Shown: positions 27,221 to 35,270 of the stretch, in pieces
Numbering within the stretch: position 1 is the first letter of the stretch
How the letters are laid out: each line of letters starts with the position of its first letter
NCBI RefSeq assembly: GCF_000971985.1
Contig: NZ_LAQQ01000001.1
Span: forward strand, 1,302,001 to 1,366,000
DNA length: 64,000 bases
Direction: 5' to 3'
Source of the DNA: Paenibacillus dauci
Lineage (GTDB): Bacteria > Bacillota > Bacilli > Paenibacillales > Paenibacillaceae
The notes under the pieces: generated by a model
Database searches by the model: none
The model's input: the letters and a program-made list of their open reading frames with translations, nothing else
Told to the model about the DNA's origin: nothing
Program-made: the position numbers and the translations under genes

Positions 27221-27880
27221 CTATATGAGGTCATTTATTATTCTTTCTGCATTTGATCTCACATACTCAAACTCACTATTTAGTGCTAACTTTAGGTAGT
27301 GTTCAAGTTTTTTCGATTTTATTTGGTATAACACTTCCAGAGCGGCAATTCTTTGATATTCCAAGTTCGTATTCCATGCAATTATGGCTTTTTCTTCAGC
27401 ATACTGAGATTTAATATATCCAAGAGCTAACATTGCTCTTCTTCGGACATACTCATCCCGATCATCAGCAAATTTAAGAATGACTTCTTCAGCTTCTGAA
27501 TAGTGCTCAGATATTTTTATAAGATAATGCGCTAACTGCCATCTCACATCCAGGTCGGAATGAAATAAACCCTCCTGTGCTAAAAACAGAAAACTTTTTG
27601 GACTTTCACATAAATTATTAATTAGAATTTCACATTCATGATCTTTTGCAATTATATAGAGTAAGTTATGAATTGTTTTTTGAGACCAATATGAGGGTCC
27701 TGTCGTTTCTATTAATTCTGAAAATATAGTATGTATTGTTGTCCAATTATCGTATTCCGTTTCCCATTCATATTCATGTTTTTGGGACTTTGACCATTCC
27801 CAAAAATCATTGACTAGTTCATCTAGTTTTGTATAAATGTCTTTAGAAGAATCACGAATAATTCTATGTAGTTCCTTCAT
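27221..27880 (-). CDS. HEAT-repeat protein (cassette gene)
   Basis: A 219-residue soluble helical protein. HEAT/PBS-lyase-like units are visible from about residue 95: SDLDVRWQLAHYLIKISEH, DEYVRRRAMLALGYIKSQ, NLEYQRIAALEVLYQIK. HEAT arrays bind proteins or nucleic acid; no catalytic residue seen. It is the first gene after the attC remnant at 27918. Confidence 0.7.
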   Translation of the reverse strand: MKELHRIIRDSSKDIYTKLDELVNDFWEWSKSQKHEYEWETEYDNWTTIHTIFSELIETTGPSYWSQKTIHNLLYIIAKDHECEILINNLCESPKSFLFLAQEGLFHSDLDVRWQLAHYLIKISEHYSEAEEVILKFADDRDEYVRRRAMLALGYIKSQYAEEKAIIAWNTNLEYQRIAALEVLYQIKSKKLEHYLKLALNSEFEYVRSNAERIINDLI

Positions 27881-27917
27881 CTTGACACACCTCGTAGAAT
27901 AGATTTCCGGGAACTTC

Positions 27918-28014
27918 GCCTAATACTCTTGTATTCACTAACTAAGCGCATGTCGATTTTATGGCGAACATCAGCTTAAGGCCCATGTCTGCAGCGTGGA
28001 CATTATGCTAAGCG
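27918..28014 (-). repeat. Degenerate attC-like site
   Basis: 97 bp, full family length. Left arm CTTGTATTCACTAAC; right arm GCAGCGTGGACATTATGC. Internal hairpins are blurred. The left core reads TTAGGCGAAG on the minus strand, like the core of the site at 30489. Confidence 0.75.
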
Positions 28015-28065
28015 TTGTTTCCAACTTCCTGAATTGACTTCATTAGTTCTATACCACTTTAGCTT

Positions 28066-28410
28066 CTAATTTTTATTTTTCTTCGTGGCATACCAATTTA
28101 AAATATCTTTATGTGTTTGATCAATCTTTTGGTTATATCTTTCTCTGTATTCTTCTTTAATATCATTGGGATCATACCCATACCAGTCCTCACAATTAAT
28201 CAAAAGATCTCGAATTTCATCCAGCGATTCTTTACAAAGAAGTTCTAATAGGGCTGTAGTTAAATCGTCATGTTCATTATCCGGAGCACCATTTTTCACT
28301 AAACTTATAGGATCAAATCGGTTAACGATTTCTCTTAGTTCTAAAAATATCTTTGAATCTTTAGAGACGTTCATCTCATTTTTTTCTTTAGCCTTGTCCT
28401 CGAATTCCAT
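28066..28410 (-). CDS. Hypothetical protein (cassette gene)
   Basis: A 114-residue charged helical protein. LREIVNRFDPISLVKNGAPD and LLELLCKESLDEIRDLLINC are consistent with a DUF1871-like fold (small all-alpha proteins of unknown function in Bacillota). Starts MEFEDKAKEKNEMNV; an internal Met at residue 13 (MNVSKD) is an alternative start. Confidence 0.6.
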   Translation of the reverse strand: MEFEDKAKEKNEMNVSKDSKIFLELREIVNRFDPISLVKNGAPDNEHDDLTTALLELLCKESLDEIRDLLINCEDWYGYDPNDIKEEYRERYNQKIDQTHKDILNWYATKKNKN

Positions 28411-28524
28411 TTATTCCCTCCATAATGAATTATTGAATACACTTTAACATTTAGCAGACTTACAACTTATGAAATGATTTCCTTATTTTCGAAGTTCAAT
28501 TCCTAACCCTTGTTTCTTTAGTCT

Positions 28525-28821
28525 TTACGATTTCAATAGATATTTATTGTCTCTTGTCTTCTTATTAATCTCTTTTAGTAAATCATTTTTATAAATTGAA
28601 GTACTATATGGAATTTCTATATGGTTATCATCTGGATAGATATTCTACACGTAAATTATAAAATTATCTAAATTCATTTCCTTTAGGATGTAATAATTCC
28701 CTTCAAATTCTCCATTACGAATGTGCACGGAAGTAATAGAATCAAAGATATCTCCATACAGTTCCTGGGATGAAATCTCGTCTTCCCAAAAACGGTTGAT
28801 TGCTTCATGGCTATTAATCAA
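28525..28821 (-). pseudogene. Broken hypothetical gene with in-frame stop
   Basis: One frame is open for 99 codons from a TTG at 28821 except for a TAG at 28645-28647. Before the stop it reads NRFWEDEISSQELYGDIFDS and NGEFEGNYYILKEMNLDNF; after it NIYPDDNHIEIPYSTSIYKN, which continues sensibly. It is therefore a decayed gene whose start is also lost or unusual. Family not identified. Confidence 0.55.
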
Positions 28822-28862
28822 GCTCTTTCATTACTTTTATAATTTCTATATTTTAGAAATTC

Positions 28863-28959
28863 TACTAATATTCATTTATTCATGACGCATCATTTGCTGG
28901 ATGTCTGACGAATGTCGGACTCAGAGCGTATGCCCGCAGCATGACTACTCTGTTAGATG
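28863..28959 (-). repeat. Degenerate attC-like site
   Basis: 97 bp. Hairpin 2 is still perfect in shape with covaried bases (GTCTGACGAATGTCGGAC). Right part GCATGACTACTCTGTTAGATG. The GTTAGATG core equals that of the site at 34616 although the arms have drifted. Confidence 0.75.
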
Positions 28960-28971
28960 ATATATGACTTT

Positions 28972-29805
28972 TCAATGAATAACCTTCATAATCTTCTTTG
29001 GTATATGATTATTCTCATCTGGATATCCTAAAGAAGCATTTATTAGCCTGCATCCTTTATTAAAGTAATCTTCTCTTCGATGAACATGCCCAAAACACCA
29101 GATTTTTTGATTTAAATTAGATAATAAATCGCTGCCATTGAAATAATAAAAGCTATTGCTAATATCATTAATATGATCCAATGGAACTTTAGACCAATCG
29201 GGCGAAATATGAGTGATGATCACATCTGAACGATCAAGCACCTTCTTAAGTTTTGTTAATTCTTCTGTATACATAGCTTCAACTAATCGAGGTAAGCCTT
29301 CGATTAAGACTGAATCATTAGAAATTAATTTCCAACTTTCATATACTTTATTAGCGTCTATATTTAACTGATTAATTCCATATTGAAAGTCGTACCACAT
29401 TCCAGTCCCACCAAAAGAAACTCCACTAATTTCAACAGTATCCCCATCCAGAAACAATACTCCTGGTATTTGCTCGGCAATTATTTTCATTTCTTGGAAT
29501 CTGCGCTTTGAGTTATATCTGTATTTATTTTTTATTGAATTACTAACTAAGTAGTAGTCATGATTCCCTGCAACTAGAAGAATATGCCTATAATATTCTT
29601 TAAGCTTTTCAAGAAAAATAAAATTCTGTTTGTTATAGTGCCCTAGATCACCGGCGATCACTAATACTTCCGAAGGCTCTTTAGGAAGAATTGAATTCAC
29701 AAACTTCTCTACGATTTGATTATGTTTTGTGTGATTACTGGAATATTTCACCCAAAAATCTAAATGAATATCAGATATGAGATCAAACTGTATTATGGTC
29801 TTCAC
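28972..29805 (-). CDS. Metallophosphoesterase (cassette gene)
   Basis: A 277-residue calcineurin-like phosphoesterase with all five motifs: FDLISDIHLDF (D-x-H), VLVIAGDLGHYNK (G-D), LLVAGNHDYY (G-N-H-D), VIITHISPDW (H) and CFGHVHRREDY (G-H-x-H). It should bind two metals and hydrolyse a phosphoester; the substrate could be a nucleotide or nucleic acid. Intact single-gene cassette between sites at 28863 and 29825. Confidence 0.88.
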   Translation of the reverse strand: MKTIIQFDLISDIHLDFWVKYSSNHTKHNQIVEKFVNSILPKEPSEVLVIAGDLGHYNKQNFIFLEKLKEYYRHILLVAGNHDYYLVSNSIKNKYRYNSKRRFQEMKIIAEQIPGVLFLDGDTVEISGVSFGGTGMWYDFQYGINQLNIDANKVYESWKLISNDSVLIEGLPRLVEAMYTEELTKLKKVLDRSDVIITHISPDWSKVPLDHINDISNSFYYFNGSDLLSNLNQKIWCFGHVHRREDYFNKGCRLINASLGYPDENNHIPKKIMKVIH

Positions 29806-29824
29806 TCCGCTCTTATTATACTTT

Positions 29825-29903
29825 ACCTAAAGTTCCTATATTCACACTCTAACGCATATCGGGTATCCGGCGTATACCCGTAGCGTGAATATTGTGTTAG
29901 GCA
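29825..29903 (-). repeat. Degenerate, shortened attC-like site
   Basis: 79 bp. Arms TTCCTATATTCACACT and GTAGCGTGAATATTGTG are kept. Internal structure is reduced to about one hairpin (GGGTATCCGGCGTATACCC). The core GTTAGGC at 29896 matches, apart from one extra base, the first bases of its cassette at 30496. Confidence 0.75.
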
Positions 29904-29922
29904 ATACGTAACTACATTACTT

Positions 29923-30447
29923 TCAAAGTCTTTTTAACATATGTATATCATTGGGTTCTAAATCAAATAATTCTTGATCTATTTCGTCTGTTAATTCACT
30001 TCCACAGTTTTGGTAGAAATTCACAGCTGACTCTGTCTCTGTTGAGGAAATATACAAGAATTTAGCACCTCTGTTTTTGGCTTCTTTGCTTAACTCATTC
30101 ATTAATTGTTTGCCTATTCCTTTCCTTCTAAAACTTCTTGTTACGTACATGAGATCTATTTGCAGCCGGTCTTTATTTTTCCCTCTTAATTTGTGACCTA
30201 AAACACCAAAACCGATAAGGCAGTCGTTCTCAAATGCTCCATAAGCTATCCCACCTGCTGTTATTTCAATTCTGAACCTTTCTAACAATTGATCTAACTC
30301 CCTAGTATCCCATGTTGGACATTCATGATCGGTGCTAACTTCCTTCAGTCCTGCATCACTGTTTTCATAGATCAAATTAATTTTTTCTGATCGATCAATT
30401 TCTTTGATTTTCTCTGCCTCTTCGAGCTTTATTTCTCTAATAATCAT
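29923..30447 (-). CDS. GNAT-family acetyltransferase (cassette gene)
   Basis: A 174-residue GNAT. Acetyl-CoA loop FRRKGIGKQLMNEL near residue 110; preceding strand LQIDLMYVTRS; late motif TESAVNFYQNCGSEL. Substrate unknown. Single-gene cassette between attC remnants at 29825 and 30489. Confidence 0.8.
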   Translation of the reverse strand: MIIREIKLEEAEKIKEIDRSEKINLIYENSDAGLKEVSTDHECPTWDTRELDQLLERFRIEITAGGIAYGAFENDCLIGFGVLGHKLRGKNKDRLQIDLMYVTRSFRRKGIGKQLMNELSKEAKNRGAKFLYISSTETESAVNFYQNCGSELTDEIDQELFDLEPNDIHMLKRL

Positions 30448-30488
30448 CTATATCCAGCTCCTCATCTAATTATCTCTGGTAAGTTTCG

Positions 30489-30565
30489 CCTAAACTATTT
30501 TCAGCTCATATCGTTGGAAAAAGCAAGAGGCTCGATCCCCCACAATGTGAATATCATGTTATCGG
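30489..30565 (-). repeat. Highly degenerate attC-like site
   Basis: 77 bp. The right arm AATGTGAATATCATGTTATCGG is clear. The left arm (CTATTTTCAGC) is poor. Recognised mainly by position and by the right core. Confidence 0.6.
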
Positions 30566-30640
30566 ATGGATTGGGATACATGAATACATTTGTAGATAGT
30601 GCCATCGACTTCTTCAGTTATTCTCACATTAAGATTTGTA

Positions 30641-31009
30641 TTACGAATCTTGCTCTTCGAAGTAAATAATTCTGTTTCCAAATGGATCAATCAAACAACA
30701 TTCTTCACTTTTCCAAGGTGTACTTTCTAATCCAGGCTTCGAATAATTGTGTTGTTTTCCTATTAGATTTTTATGAATTGCTTCAATTCCGATCACCTTA
30801 ATTCTAAGGGCAGCTCCTGGACTACAATCTCCATAATGTTCACTTAAATGTATCTTAATATCATGCTTAGATAGTTGCATATATAAAGGTGATTTAGGAT
30901 CAACTCGATGTTCCCAATCTAGTTTAAATTCTAAATAATCTAAATAGAACTCTTTTGCTTTATTTACATCAAAAATCCGTAAAACTGGAACAATTTCTTT
31001 AAGCATCAT
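30641..31009 (-). CDS. Glyoxalase/bleomycin-resistance-like protein (cassette gene)
   Basis: A 122-residue vicinal-oxygen-chelate protein: PVLRIFDVNKAKEFYLDYLE (first betaalphabetabetabeta unit), IKIHLSEHYGDCSPGAALRI in the middle and CCLIDPFGNRIIYFEE at the end. The HLSEHYGDCSPG stretch is typical of glyoxalase superfamily proteins related to Ble. The start at 31009 is set by GGGAGGTGGAG just upstream. It probably binds or detoxifies a small molecule. Confidence 0.8.
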   Translation of the reverse strand: MMLKEIVPVLRIFDVNKAKEFYLDYLEFKLDWEHRVDPKSPLYMQLSKHDIKIHLSEHYGDCSPGAALRIKVIGIEAIHKNLIGKQHNYSKPGLESTPWKSEECCLIDPFGNRIIYFEEQDS

Positions 31010-31055
31010 TGAACTCCACCTCCCAAATATGATTTCCACTGAATTTAGACGATTT

Positions 31056-31153
31056 CATCTGACGTTTACATATTCATGAACCGAGTTATGTGGAGTATCC
31101 GGCAAATGCCAAACAAAGAATGAATGCCTATAGTGTGCATATTATGTCATCTG
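31056..31153 (-). repeat. Degenerate attC-like site
   Basis: 98 bp. Left arm TACATATTCATGAAC, right arm TAGTGTGCATATTATGTCATCTG. Hairpin 2 reads GGCAAATGCC within ATCCGGCAAATGCCAAAC, partly eroded. Normal length. Confidence 0.75.
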
Positions 31154-31191
31154 ATAAATACGTCTTCTCCGATTCTTCTTGCTCCTTATGC

Positions 31192-31506
31192 TTATGTATT
31201 TAAATAGGCCTTCCAATCTTTTTTCTTTAAACGAATAAAGCTTTCAAATTCTATCTTCGCAATGCCTCTTAATTGGTTATAAATCTCCTTATCAAATCGA
31301 TCATTATTTACTAAGATCATGGCTAGAGATTCCCCACAACTTGCTTTAAGCATATCATCTGTCGAATCATGATTGGAAATTATTAGTAAAGCTTTTACTA
31401 CATTTTTATGACTGTACTCACTAAGATCCATAGCTGCATCATCTCGTTCAGCATCTGCAGCCTCTTCATCTAGTAATATTTTAACAAGCTTTTCTCACTG
31501 TTCCAT
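31192..31506 (-). pseudogene. Small hypothetical gene broken by TGA at codon 4
   Basis: A 104-codon frame begins with ATG at 31506 behind a GGAGGG ribosome site, but codon 4 is TGA (31495-31497), reading M-E-Q-stop-E-K-L-V. A TGG-to-TGA change is the simplest lesion. Downstream the frame is intact (LLIISNHDSTDDMLKASCGE) and could restart at an internal ATG (31431) giving 79 residues. The residues look like a HEAT-type helical fold. It resembles immunity-like helical proteins. Confidence 0.7.
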
Positions 31507-31568
31507 AGTATTCCCTCCGCATTCATGTCTCAGTTTGATCAGGTTACTGGCAAGTTTTACGTATATTT

Positions 31569-31647
31569 CAAATAATATTTCTGTATTTACTAGTCAATGT
31601 ATACCAGGCTAGGATGGATGTTTGCAGCATGAATATTATGTTATCTG
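31569..31647 (-). repeat. Degenerate, shortened attC-like site
   Basis: 79 bp. Left arm TTCTGTATTTACTAG; right arm GCAGCATGAATATTATGTTATCTG. The right core GTTATCTG contains the stop codon of the gene at 31641. Confidence 0.8.
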
Positions 31648-32138
31648 ATGTCCTCTGCTTCTTGTATGGCTAAGTATTTTTTTGCTTCATCAATTATTCG
31701 TTTCTTTAGTTCATCTTCATTCGACTTCTCGCCTTCGTTATCATAAATAATTGCGTCTATAGCATTACTGAGTTCAAGCCATACAATCAAATCATCAGGG
31801 AAATGTAACTCAATGACTTCTATAAATATGTCGCTCGCAATTTTGAAAGGATCGCTCTTTTGATTCACAATCTCCTGACACATTAGAATAATATGTGCTT
31901 CCAGAGTCTCTTCAACACTAGGTCTTTTCAATTCCATTTCCTCAAGTGATTTATAAAAAAAATCTTCAAATATAAATAGACTATCGGCTTTATTCATTGA
32001 CGAAAGTTTAAATAAGGATTCTGATTCCACATCATTCTCTAGTAACGAAAAGCTCCAATTTAAATAGTCGCTTCCTGAAGCTATACTCTTATATATTTTG
32101 TAGAACAATAGATTCGTTTTAAATTTAATTAAGTCCAT
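31641..32138 (-). CDS. Hypothetical helical protein (cassette gene)
   Basis: A 165-residue acidic, helical protein, unrecognised (LFIFEDFFYKSLEEMELKRP, FPDDLIVWLELSNAIDAIIY). Its TAA stop lies inside the R'' core of its own attC, so gene and site overlap. Cytosolic. Confidence 0.65.
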   Translation of the reverse strand: MDLIKFKTNLLFYKIYKSIASGSDYLNWSFSLLENDVESESLFKLSSMNKADSLFIFEDFFYKSLEEMELKRPSVEETLEAHIILMCQEIVNQKSDPFKIASDIFIEVIELHFPDDLIVWLELSNAIDAIIYDNEGEKSNEDELKKRIIDEAKKYLAIQEAEDIR

Positions 32139-32170
32139 AGTGAATTCTCCTAATACAATTTGAGAATTTT

Positions 32171-32268
32171 AGATAAAGTTTCCCGTATTTACGATCCGAC
32201 TTATGTTAAATGTCTCGCGAGTGCCAGACCAAGGGCATATGCCCCTAGCGTAAAGATGAGGTTAGATG
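32171..32268 (-). repeat. Slightly degenerate attC-like site
   Basis: 98 bp. Arms CCCGTATTTACGATCC and CTAGCGTAAAGATGAG. Hairpin 3 is perfect (GGGCATATGCCC). The R'' core GTTAGATG matches the start of its cassette (CATGTAAC at 32891 on the plus strand) at 7 of 8 paired positions, marking the onset of decay when moving left. Confidence 0.85.
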
Positions 32269-32292
32269 ATGGGAACGTCTTCTCCGATTTTT

Positions 32293-32472
32293 CTAGAAGA
32301 GAACCTCTAATTGTTTGTATTCCTTTATTGGGTTGTTATCAATCAATATATTGGGGTCCTTATCTTCTGTAAATAGGGCATTCATTATATGTAATTCGTA
32401 GTACCACTGCCCTTTACTCTGTGAAGTGTGTCTTCCATTATAAATAATCCTGCCATATTCGTTAGCCTTCAA
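32293..32472 (-). CDS. Small ORF, second gene of its cassette
   Basis: A 59-codon frame from TTG at 32472 (LKANEYGRIIYNGRHTSQSK then GQWYYELHIMNALF). The frame is open a little farther upstream, to just after the stop of the gene at 32486, without an ATG. It may be a genuine small protein or the 3' part of a gene whose 5' part was lost. The composition is protein-like. Confidence 0.45.
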   Translation of the reverse strand: MKANEYGRIIYNGRHTSQSKGQWYYELHIMNALFTEDKDPNILIDNNPIKEYKQLEVLF

Positions 32473-32485
32473 TCCAAAGATTTTC

Positions 32486-32875
32486 TCAACTTAAAGGGTT
32501 ATAAAACTTATCGAGCCTTATTGGTTTGCCACAGTAGTTTGAATATTTAAAGGTAAAAAGGTATTCTGATTCTGTTCTTTCAATCTCTATATCCCCTATT
32601 CTGCACTCTTTTTGGTCAGGATCTATAATAGAACTTTTATCATCAATAACCTCAAATCCTTTTTTATCTTGTAAAATAAGAAGCTCATGGTAAGGAAAAC
32701 CATAAGCAGCATCGTAACTAAATAAGGTATCGGGAATTCTAAATGCTTTTTCGTAATGGTTTCGCACTGTTGAAAAGGGATCTCCTCGCACTTCTTTATC
32801 CCATCTTAATGGTATGTTTTGAAGAATCAATCTTTCATTTTTCTTTTTAGGTTTGTATTTAATGTATTTATCCAT
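32486..32875 (-). CDS. Hypothetical protein (cassette gene)
   Basis: A 129-residue protein, unrecognised. Segments FSYDAAYGFPYHELLILQDK and RTESEYLFTFKYSNYCGKPI suggest a beta-rich fold. The start at 32875 (AAAGGG nine bases upstream) is preferred over ATG 32893, which would lie inside the attC core CATGTAAC. First gene after the site at 32891. Confidence 0.6.
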   Translation of the reverse strand: MDKYIKYKPKKKNERLILQNIPLRWDKEVRGDPFSTVRNHYEKAFRIPDTLFSYDAAYGFPYHELLILQDKKGFEVIDDKSSIIDPDQKECRIGDIEIERTESEYLFTFKYSNYCGKPIRLDKFYNPLS

Positions 32876-32890
32876 ATCTTGCGTCCCTTT

Positions 32891-32988
32891 CATGTAACGT
32901 TCCTGTATTCACGACTCGACGTATGGCGGTTGTCTGGCGAATGCCAGACCCAGGACGAATGTCCACAGCGTGAATATATTGTTATGTG
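32891..32988 (-). repeat. Intact attC site, cassette 6
   Basis: 98 bp. Plus-strand reading: left core CATGTAAC, arm TATTCACG, a weak hairpin 1, hairpin 2 GTCTGGCGAATGCCAGAC, hairpin 3 GGACGAATGTCC, arm CGTGAATATATTG, right core GTTATGTG. GTTATGTG is the exact reverse complement of CACATAAC at 33701, which begins the same cassette. The stop of the HNH gene lies within the right core. Confidence 0.92.
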
Positions 32989-33653
32989 ATGTCGGTATCT
33001 TCCTGAAATACTTGGAGATCGTTCTTCTTATAAACTTTAGTATTGTGGTATTTAATAAATTCATTTGATATTTTATGCCCATTTACAATCTTAAGAGTAT
33101 TTATATTTAAATTTATTGCTCCGTAGTCGCACTGAACATGATGGTTAGGACAAAGTACCAAAATGTTTTCTGCTATATCAGGTCCATTATGTGGTTTTCC
33201 TAATGGTTTAATATGATGAGCTTCAGAATAAAAATTTTGATTGCTCAGTTTTATACTCTCGCCACAAATCTGACATTCATTATTATGCAATTGCTTCAAG
33301 CGTCTTGCTAAATAGGTATCTCTTAATATTCTATATACTGTTGTTTCTTCTCGAACTGTATCTATTGGTTCCAAAATATCAATTGCATATATTGTTTCTT
33401 GCTTTAACTTTCTCAATCCCCATATACCACTTCCTAACCCTTCGACAGAATAGAATAAGTCATCATCTTGATTCCCTGAAAAGACTTTTGAATCTGATGA
33501 TTTTTTTTCTATTGTTCTTCTAATTATGGCTTTCCAACTTTTCGGCATAGGTGTTTCTCTTATTTTTTGAACTTCTTTATACAATACTTGATATGGCGCT
33601 AAACCATTTAAATTATGAAAAGCTTGAATGATATCTTCTAACCATGTTGCCAT
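32982..33653 (-). CDS. HNH endonuclease (cassette 6)
   Basis: A 223-residue protein with a C-terminal HNH domain: CQICGESIKLSNQ, EAHHIKPLGKPHNGPDIAEN and ILVLCPNHHVQCDYGAI. The two C-x2-C/C-x2-H pairs bind zinc and the AHH/N/H residues form the betabetaalpha-metal site. The N-terminal 120 residues have no clear family and may recognise DNA. The start at 33653 has GGAG eight bases upstream. A longer in-frame extension to 33752 is simply translation through the attC and is rejected. The stop TAA lies in the attC core at 32982. Confidence 0.85.
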   Translation of the reverse strand: MATWLEDIIQAFHNLNGLAPYQVLYKEVQKIRETPMPKSWKAIIRRTIEKKSSDSKVFSGNQDDDLFYSVEGLGSGIWGLRKLKQETIYAIDILEPIDTVREETTVYRILRDTYLARRLKQLHNNECQICGESIKLSNQNFYSEAHHIKPLGKPHNGPDIAENILVLCPNHHVQCDYGAINLNINTLKIVNGHKISNEFIKYHNTKVYKKNDLQVFQEDTDIT

Positions 33654-33700
33654 ATGTATATCTCCATTCATTAAATAAATTTTATTGGTTTTACCGATTT

Positions 33701-33798
33701 CACATAACGTTCCTGTATTCACGATCCGACGACTGTCGGGTGTCCGGCGCATGCCGGACCCAGGACGAATGTCCGCAGCGTGAATATTATGTTATGCG
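33701..33798 (-). repeat. Intact attC site, cassette 5
   Basis: 98 bp. Left core CACATAAC, arm TGTATTCACG, hairpin 1 CCGACGACTGTCGG, hairpin 2 GTCCGGCGCATGCCGGAC, hairpin 3 GGACGAATGTCC, arm CGTGAATATTAT, right core GTTATGCG. The right core pairs exactly with CGCATAAC at 34616, which begins the same cassette. Confidence 0.95.
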
Positions 33799-33821
33799 AG
33801 GTTCTTTATTTTAAATTGTAT

Positions 33822-34571
33822 TTATACTATAGGCTTTATCCATATCCATCCTTCCTTTTGAATAGAAGATATGTTATTAATCGGCCTAATAGTTCTATCA
33901 TCAAGAAAATCTTTTCCGCCTAAGCAGCACAGGCATGCATCAAAAAAGTGTTCTTCTTTAATCATTCTTTTATACATACCATTAAATTTCATCCCTCTCT
34001 TTCTGAGTTCTTTGATAATATCTAGTCTCCTTCTTTGGTTTTTTTGTTCTGTACCTTTGTAGCTGTCATATTGTTTAGTTTTATTCGGTACTATTGATTC
34101 TGATAGCAGCCAAGTTACTGGATAAACCTCAATATAGCCTATTTCAAATTCTTCTTTTGGATCCCACAATAACTTCATTTTAGGATATTTCATTTGGAGT
34201 TCATTAATTATTCCTAATGTTTTATGAGTTGTTCTTGCAATTCTATTTGTAGTTATCTCTAATGGCTTCTTTCCTAATAAGGAATGACAAAATAAGTCGG
34301 TACTTCTATTAAAAAAGTTTAGAGGAGCACTTCGCAGATACTGTCCAGCCAAATGATTAACTAAAGAACTCGAAAAATCAATAGGCCATCCTAATGGTGT
34401 ATCCCAACACAATAAAAAATTTTCTTTAGAATGGTCTTTTAAAATTGAGTTAATGGTATCCATCGTTGTGGAAGCTGCTTTATAAGCAATAAACTTTTTA
34501 TTATTATAATCGTATACACAAATACCAGTGTTTTTGTGCTCAGTAGCACAGTCAATACCGATAATAATCAT
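33822..34571 (-). CDS. DUF429 (RNase H-like) protein (cassette 5)
   Basis: A 249-residue protein. It starts IIIGIDCATEHKNTGICVYD, an RNase H-like first strand with catalytic-type Asp. LLCWDTPLGWP supplies the second Asp-bearing motif, and NRIARTTHKT plus EVYPVTWL follow as in the DUF429 family. The last motif EEHFFDACLCCLGG carries the third acid. DUF429 proteins are predicted nucleases or NTPases of unknown role. The true start is ATG 34571 (GGAAGG upstream); the 22-residue in-frame extension is read-through of attC sequence. Confidence 0.78.
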   Translation of the reverse strand: MIIIGIDCATEHKNTGICVYDYNNKKFIAYKAASTTMDTINSILKDHSKENFLLCWDTPLGWPIDFSSSLVNHLAGQYLRSAPLNFFNRSTDLFCHSLLGKKPLEITTNRIARTTHKTLGIINELQMKYPKMKLLWDPKEEFEIGYIEVYPVTWLLSESIVPNKTKQYDSYKGTEQKNQRRRLDIIKELRKRGMKFNGMYKRMIKEEHFFDACLCCLGGKDFLDDRTIRPINNISSIQKEGWIWIKPIV

Positions 34572-34615
34572 TGAATTCAATCCTTCCTTTTTACTGTTTG
34601 AGGTTTTAAGAATTT

Positions 34616-34713
34616 CGCATAACGTTCCTGTATTCACGACTCAACGTATGTCGAGTGTCCGGCGAATGCCGGACCAAGGGCGTATGCCCGCAGCGTGAAT
34701 ATTAGGTTAGATG
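34616..34713 (-). repeat. Intact attC site, cassette 4
   Basis: 98 bp. Left core CGCATAAC, arm TGTATTCACG, hairpin 1 CTCAACGTATGTCGAG, hairpin 2 GTCCGGCGAATGCCGGAC, hairpin 3 GGGCGTATGCCC, arm CGTGAATATTAG, right core GTTAGATG. The right core pairs exactly with CATCTAAC at 35271, the start of the same cassette. Confidence 0.95.
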
Positions 34714-34762
34714 ATGTCGCCCCTTTATCGACTTACTTACAAGATAATTCATTTCAAAAGCC

Positions 34763-35224
34763 TTAGTTCCTACTTCGCTTCAATGATCTCTTAATTTGAT
34801 AAAAAAGATTCTGGATTTTCGTGATCTCAAACCCAAAATCTCTATATAAATTCCTTACAGCACTTAAAGAATCATTTGTCCATAAAATAAGTTTCTTATA
34901 GTTTTTATCTTTACTAAATTGTATCACTTCTTTTATTAAATGCTTCCCTTGTCCCTTTCCTCTTTGATCCACTTCTATCAGAAACCATTTCAATTGAGCC
35001 ATTTCGTCACAGATTCTAACAATACCTATTGATCCTTTAAGTAATCCATTGATATCTATAACCCATATGTTTTCTCTTTCTTCATCTTTATTCTTTCTGA
35101 AAGAACCGATTGAATCTGTTATAAATTCTTTAAAAGATCCATAAAAGCTATACTCTTCTTAGTATATTTGATAATGGGCTTCTATAGTGTGTTCAAGATC
35201 TTGTTCTCGATATGACCTTATCAA
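34763..35224 (-). pseudogene. GNAT acetyltransferase broken by in-frame TAA (cassette 4)
   Basis: A 153-codon GNAT frame runs from TTG at 35224 (AGGGG upstream) to the stop at 34763, interrupted by TAA at 35159-35161 (codon 22, in TIEAHYQIY-stop-EEYSF). Downstream is a good GNAT core: WFLIEVDQRGKGQGKHLIKE (Q/R-x-x-G-x-G loop) and SLSAVRNLYRDFGFEITKIQ. A shorter product could start at an internal ATG (35002) but would lack the N-terminal strands. The layout resembles the MarR-associated GNAT subgroup. Confidence 0.8.
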
Positions 35225-35270
35225 TAGACCACGCCCCTTTTCTTGTGAAGTCTTATGATTTTGGAGATTT

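Noticed and set aside
33654-33752. In-frame upstream extension of the HNH gene (and 34572-34637 for the DUF429 gene)
   Set aside because: The extension is translation through the attC site; a good RBS and ATG lie downstream of it.
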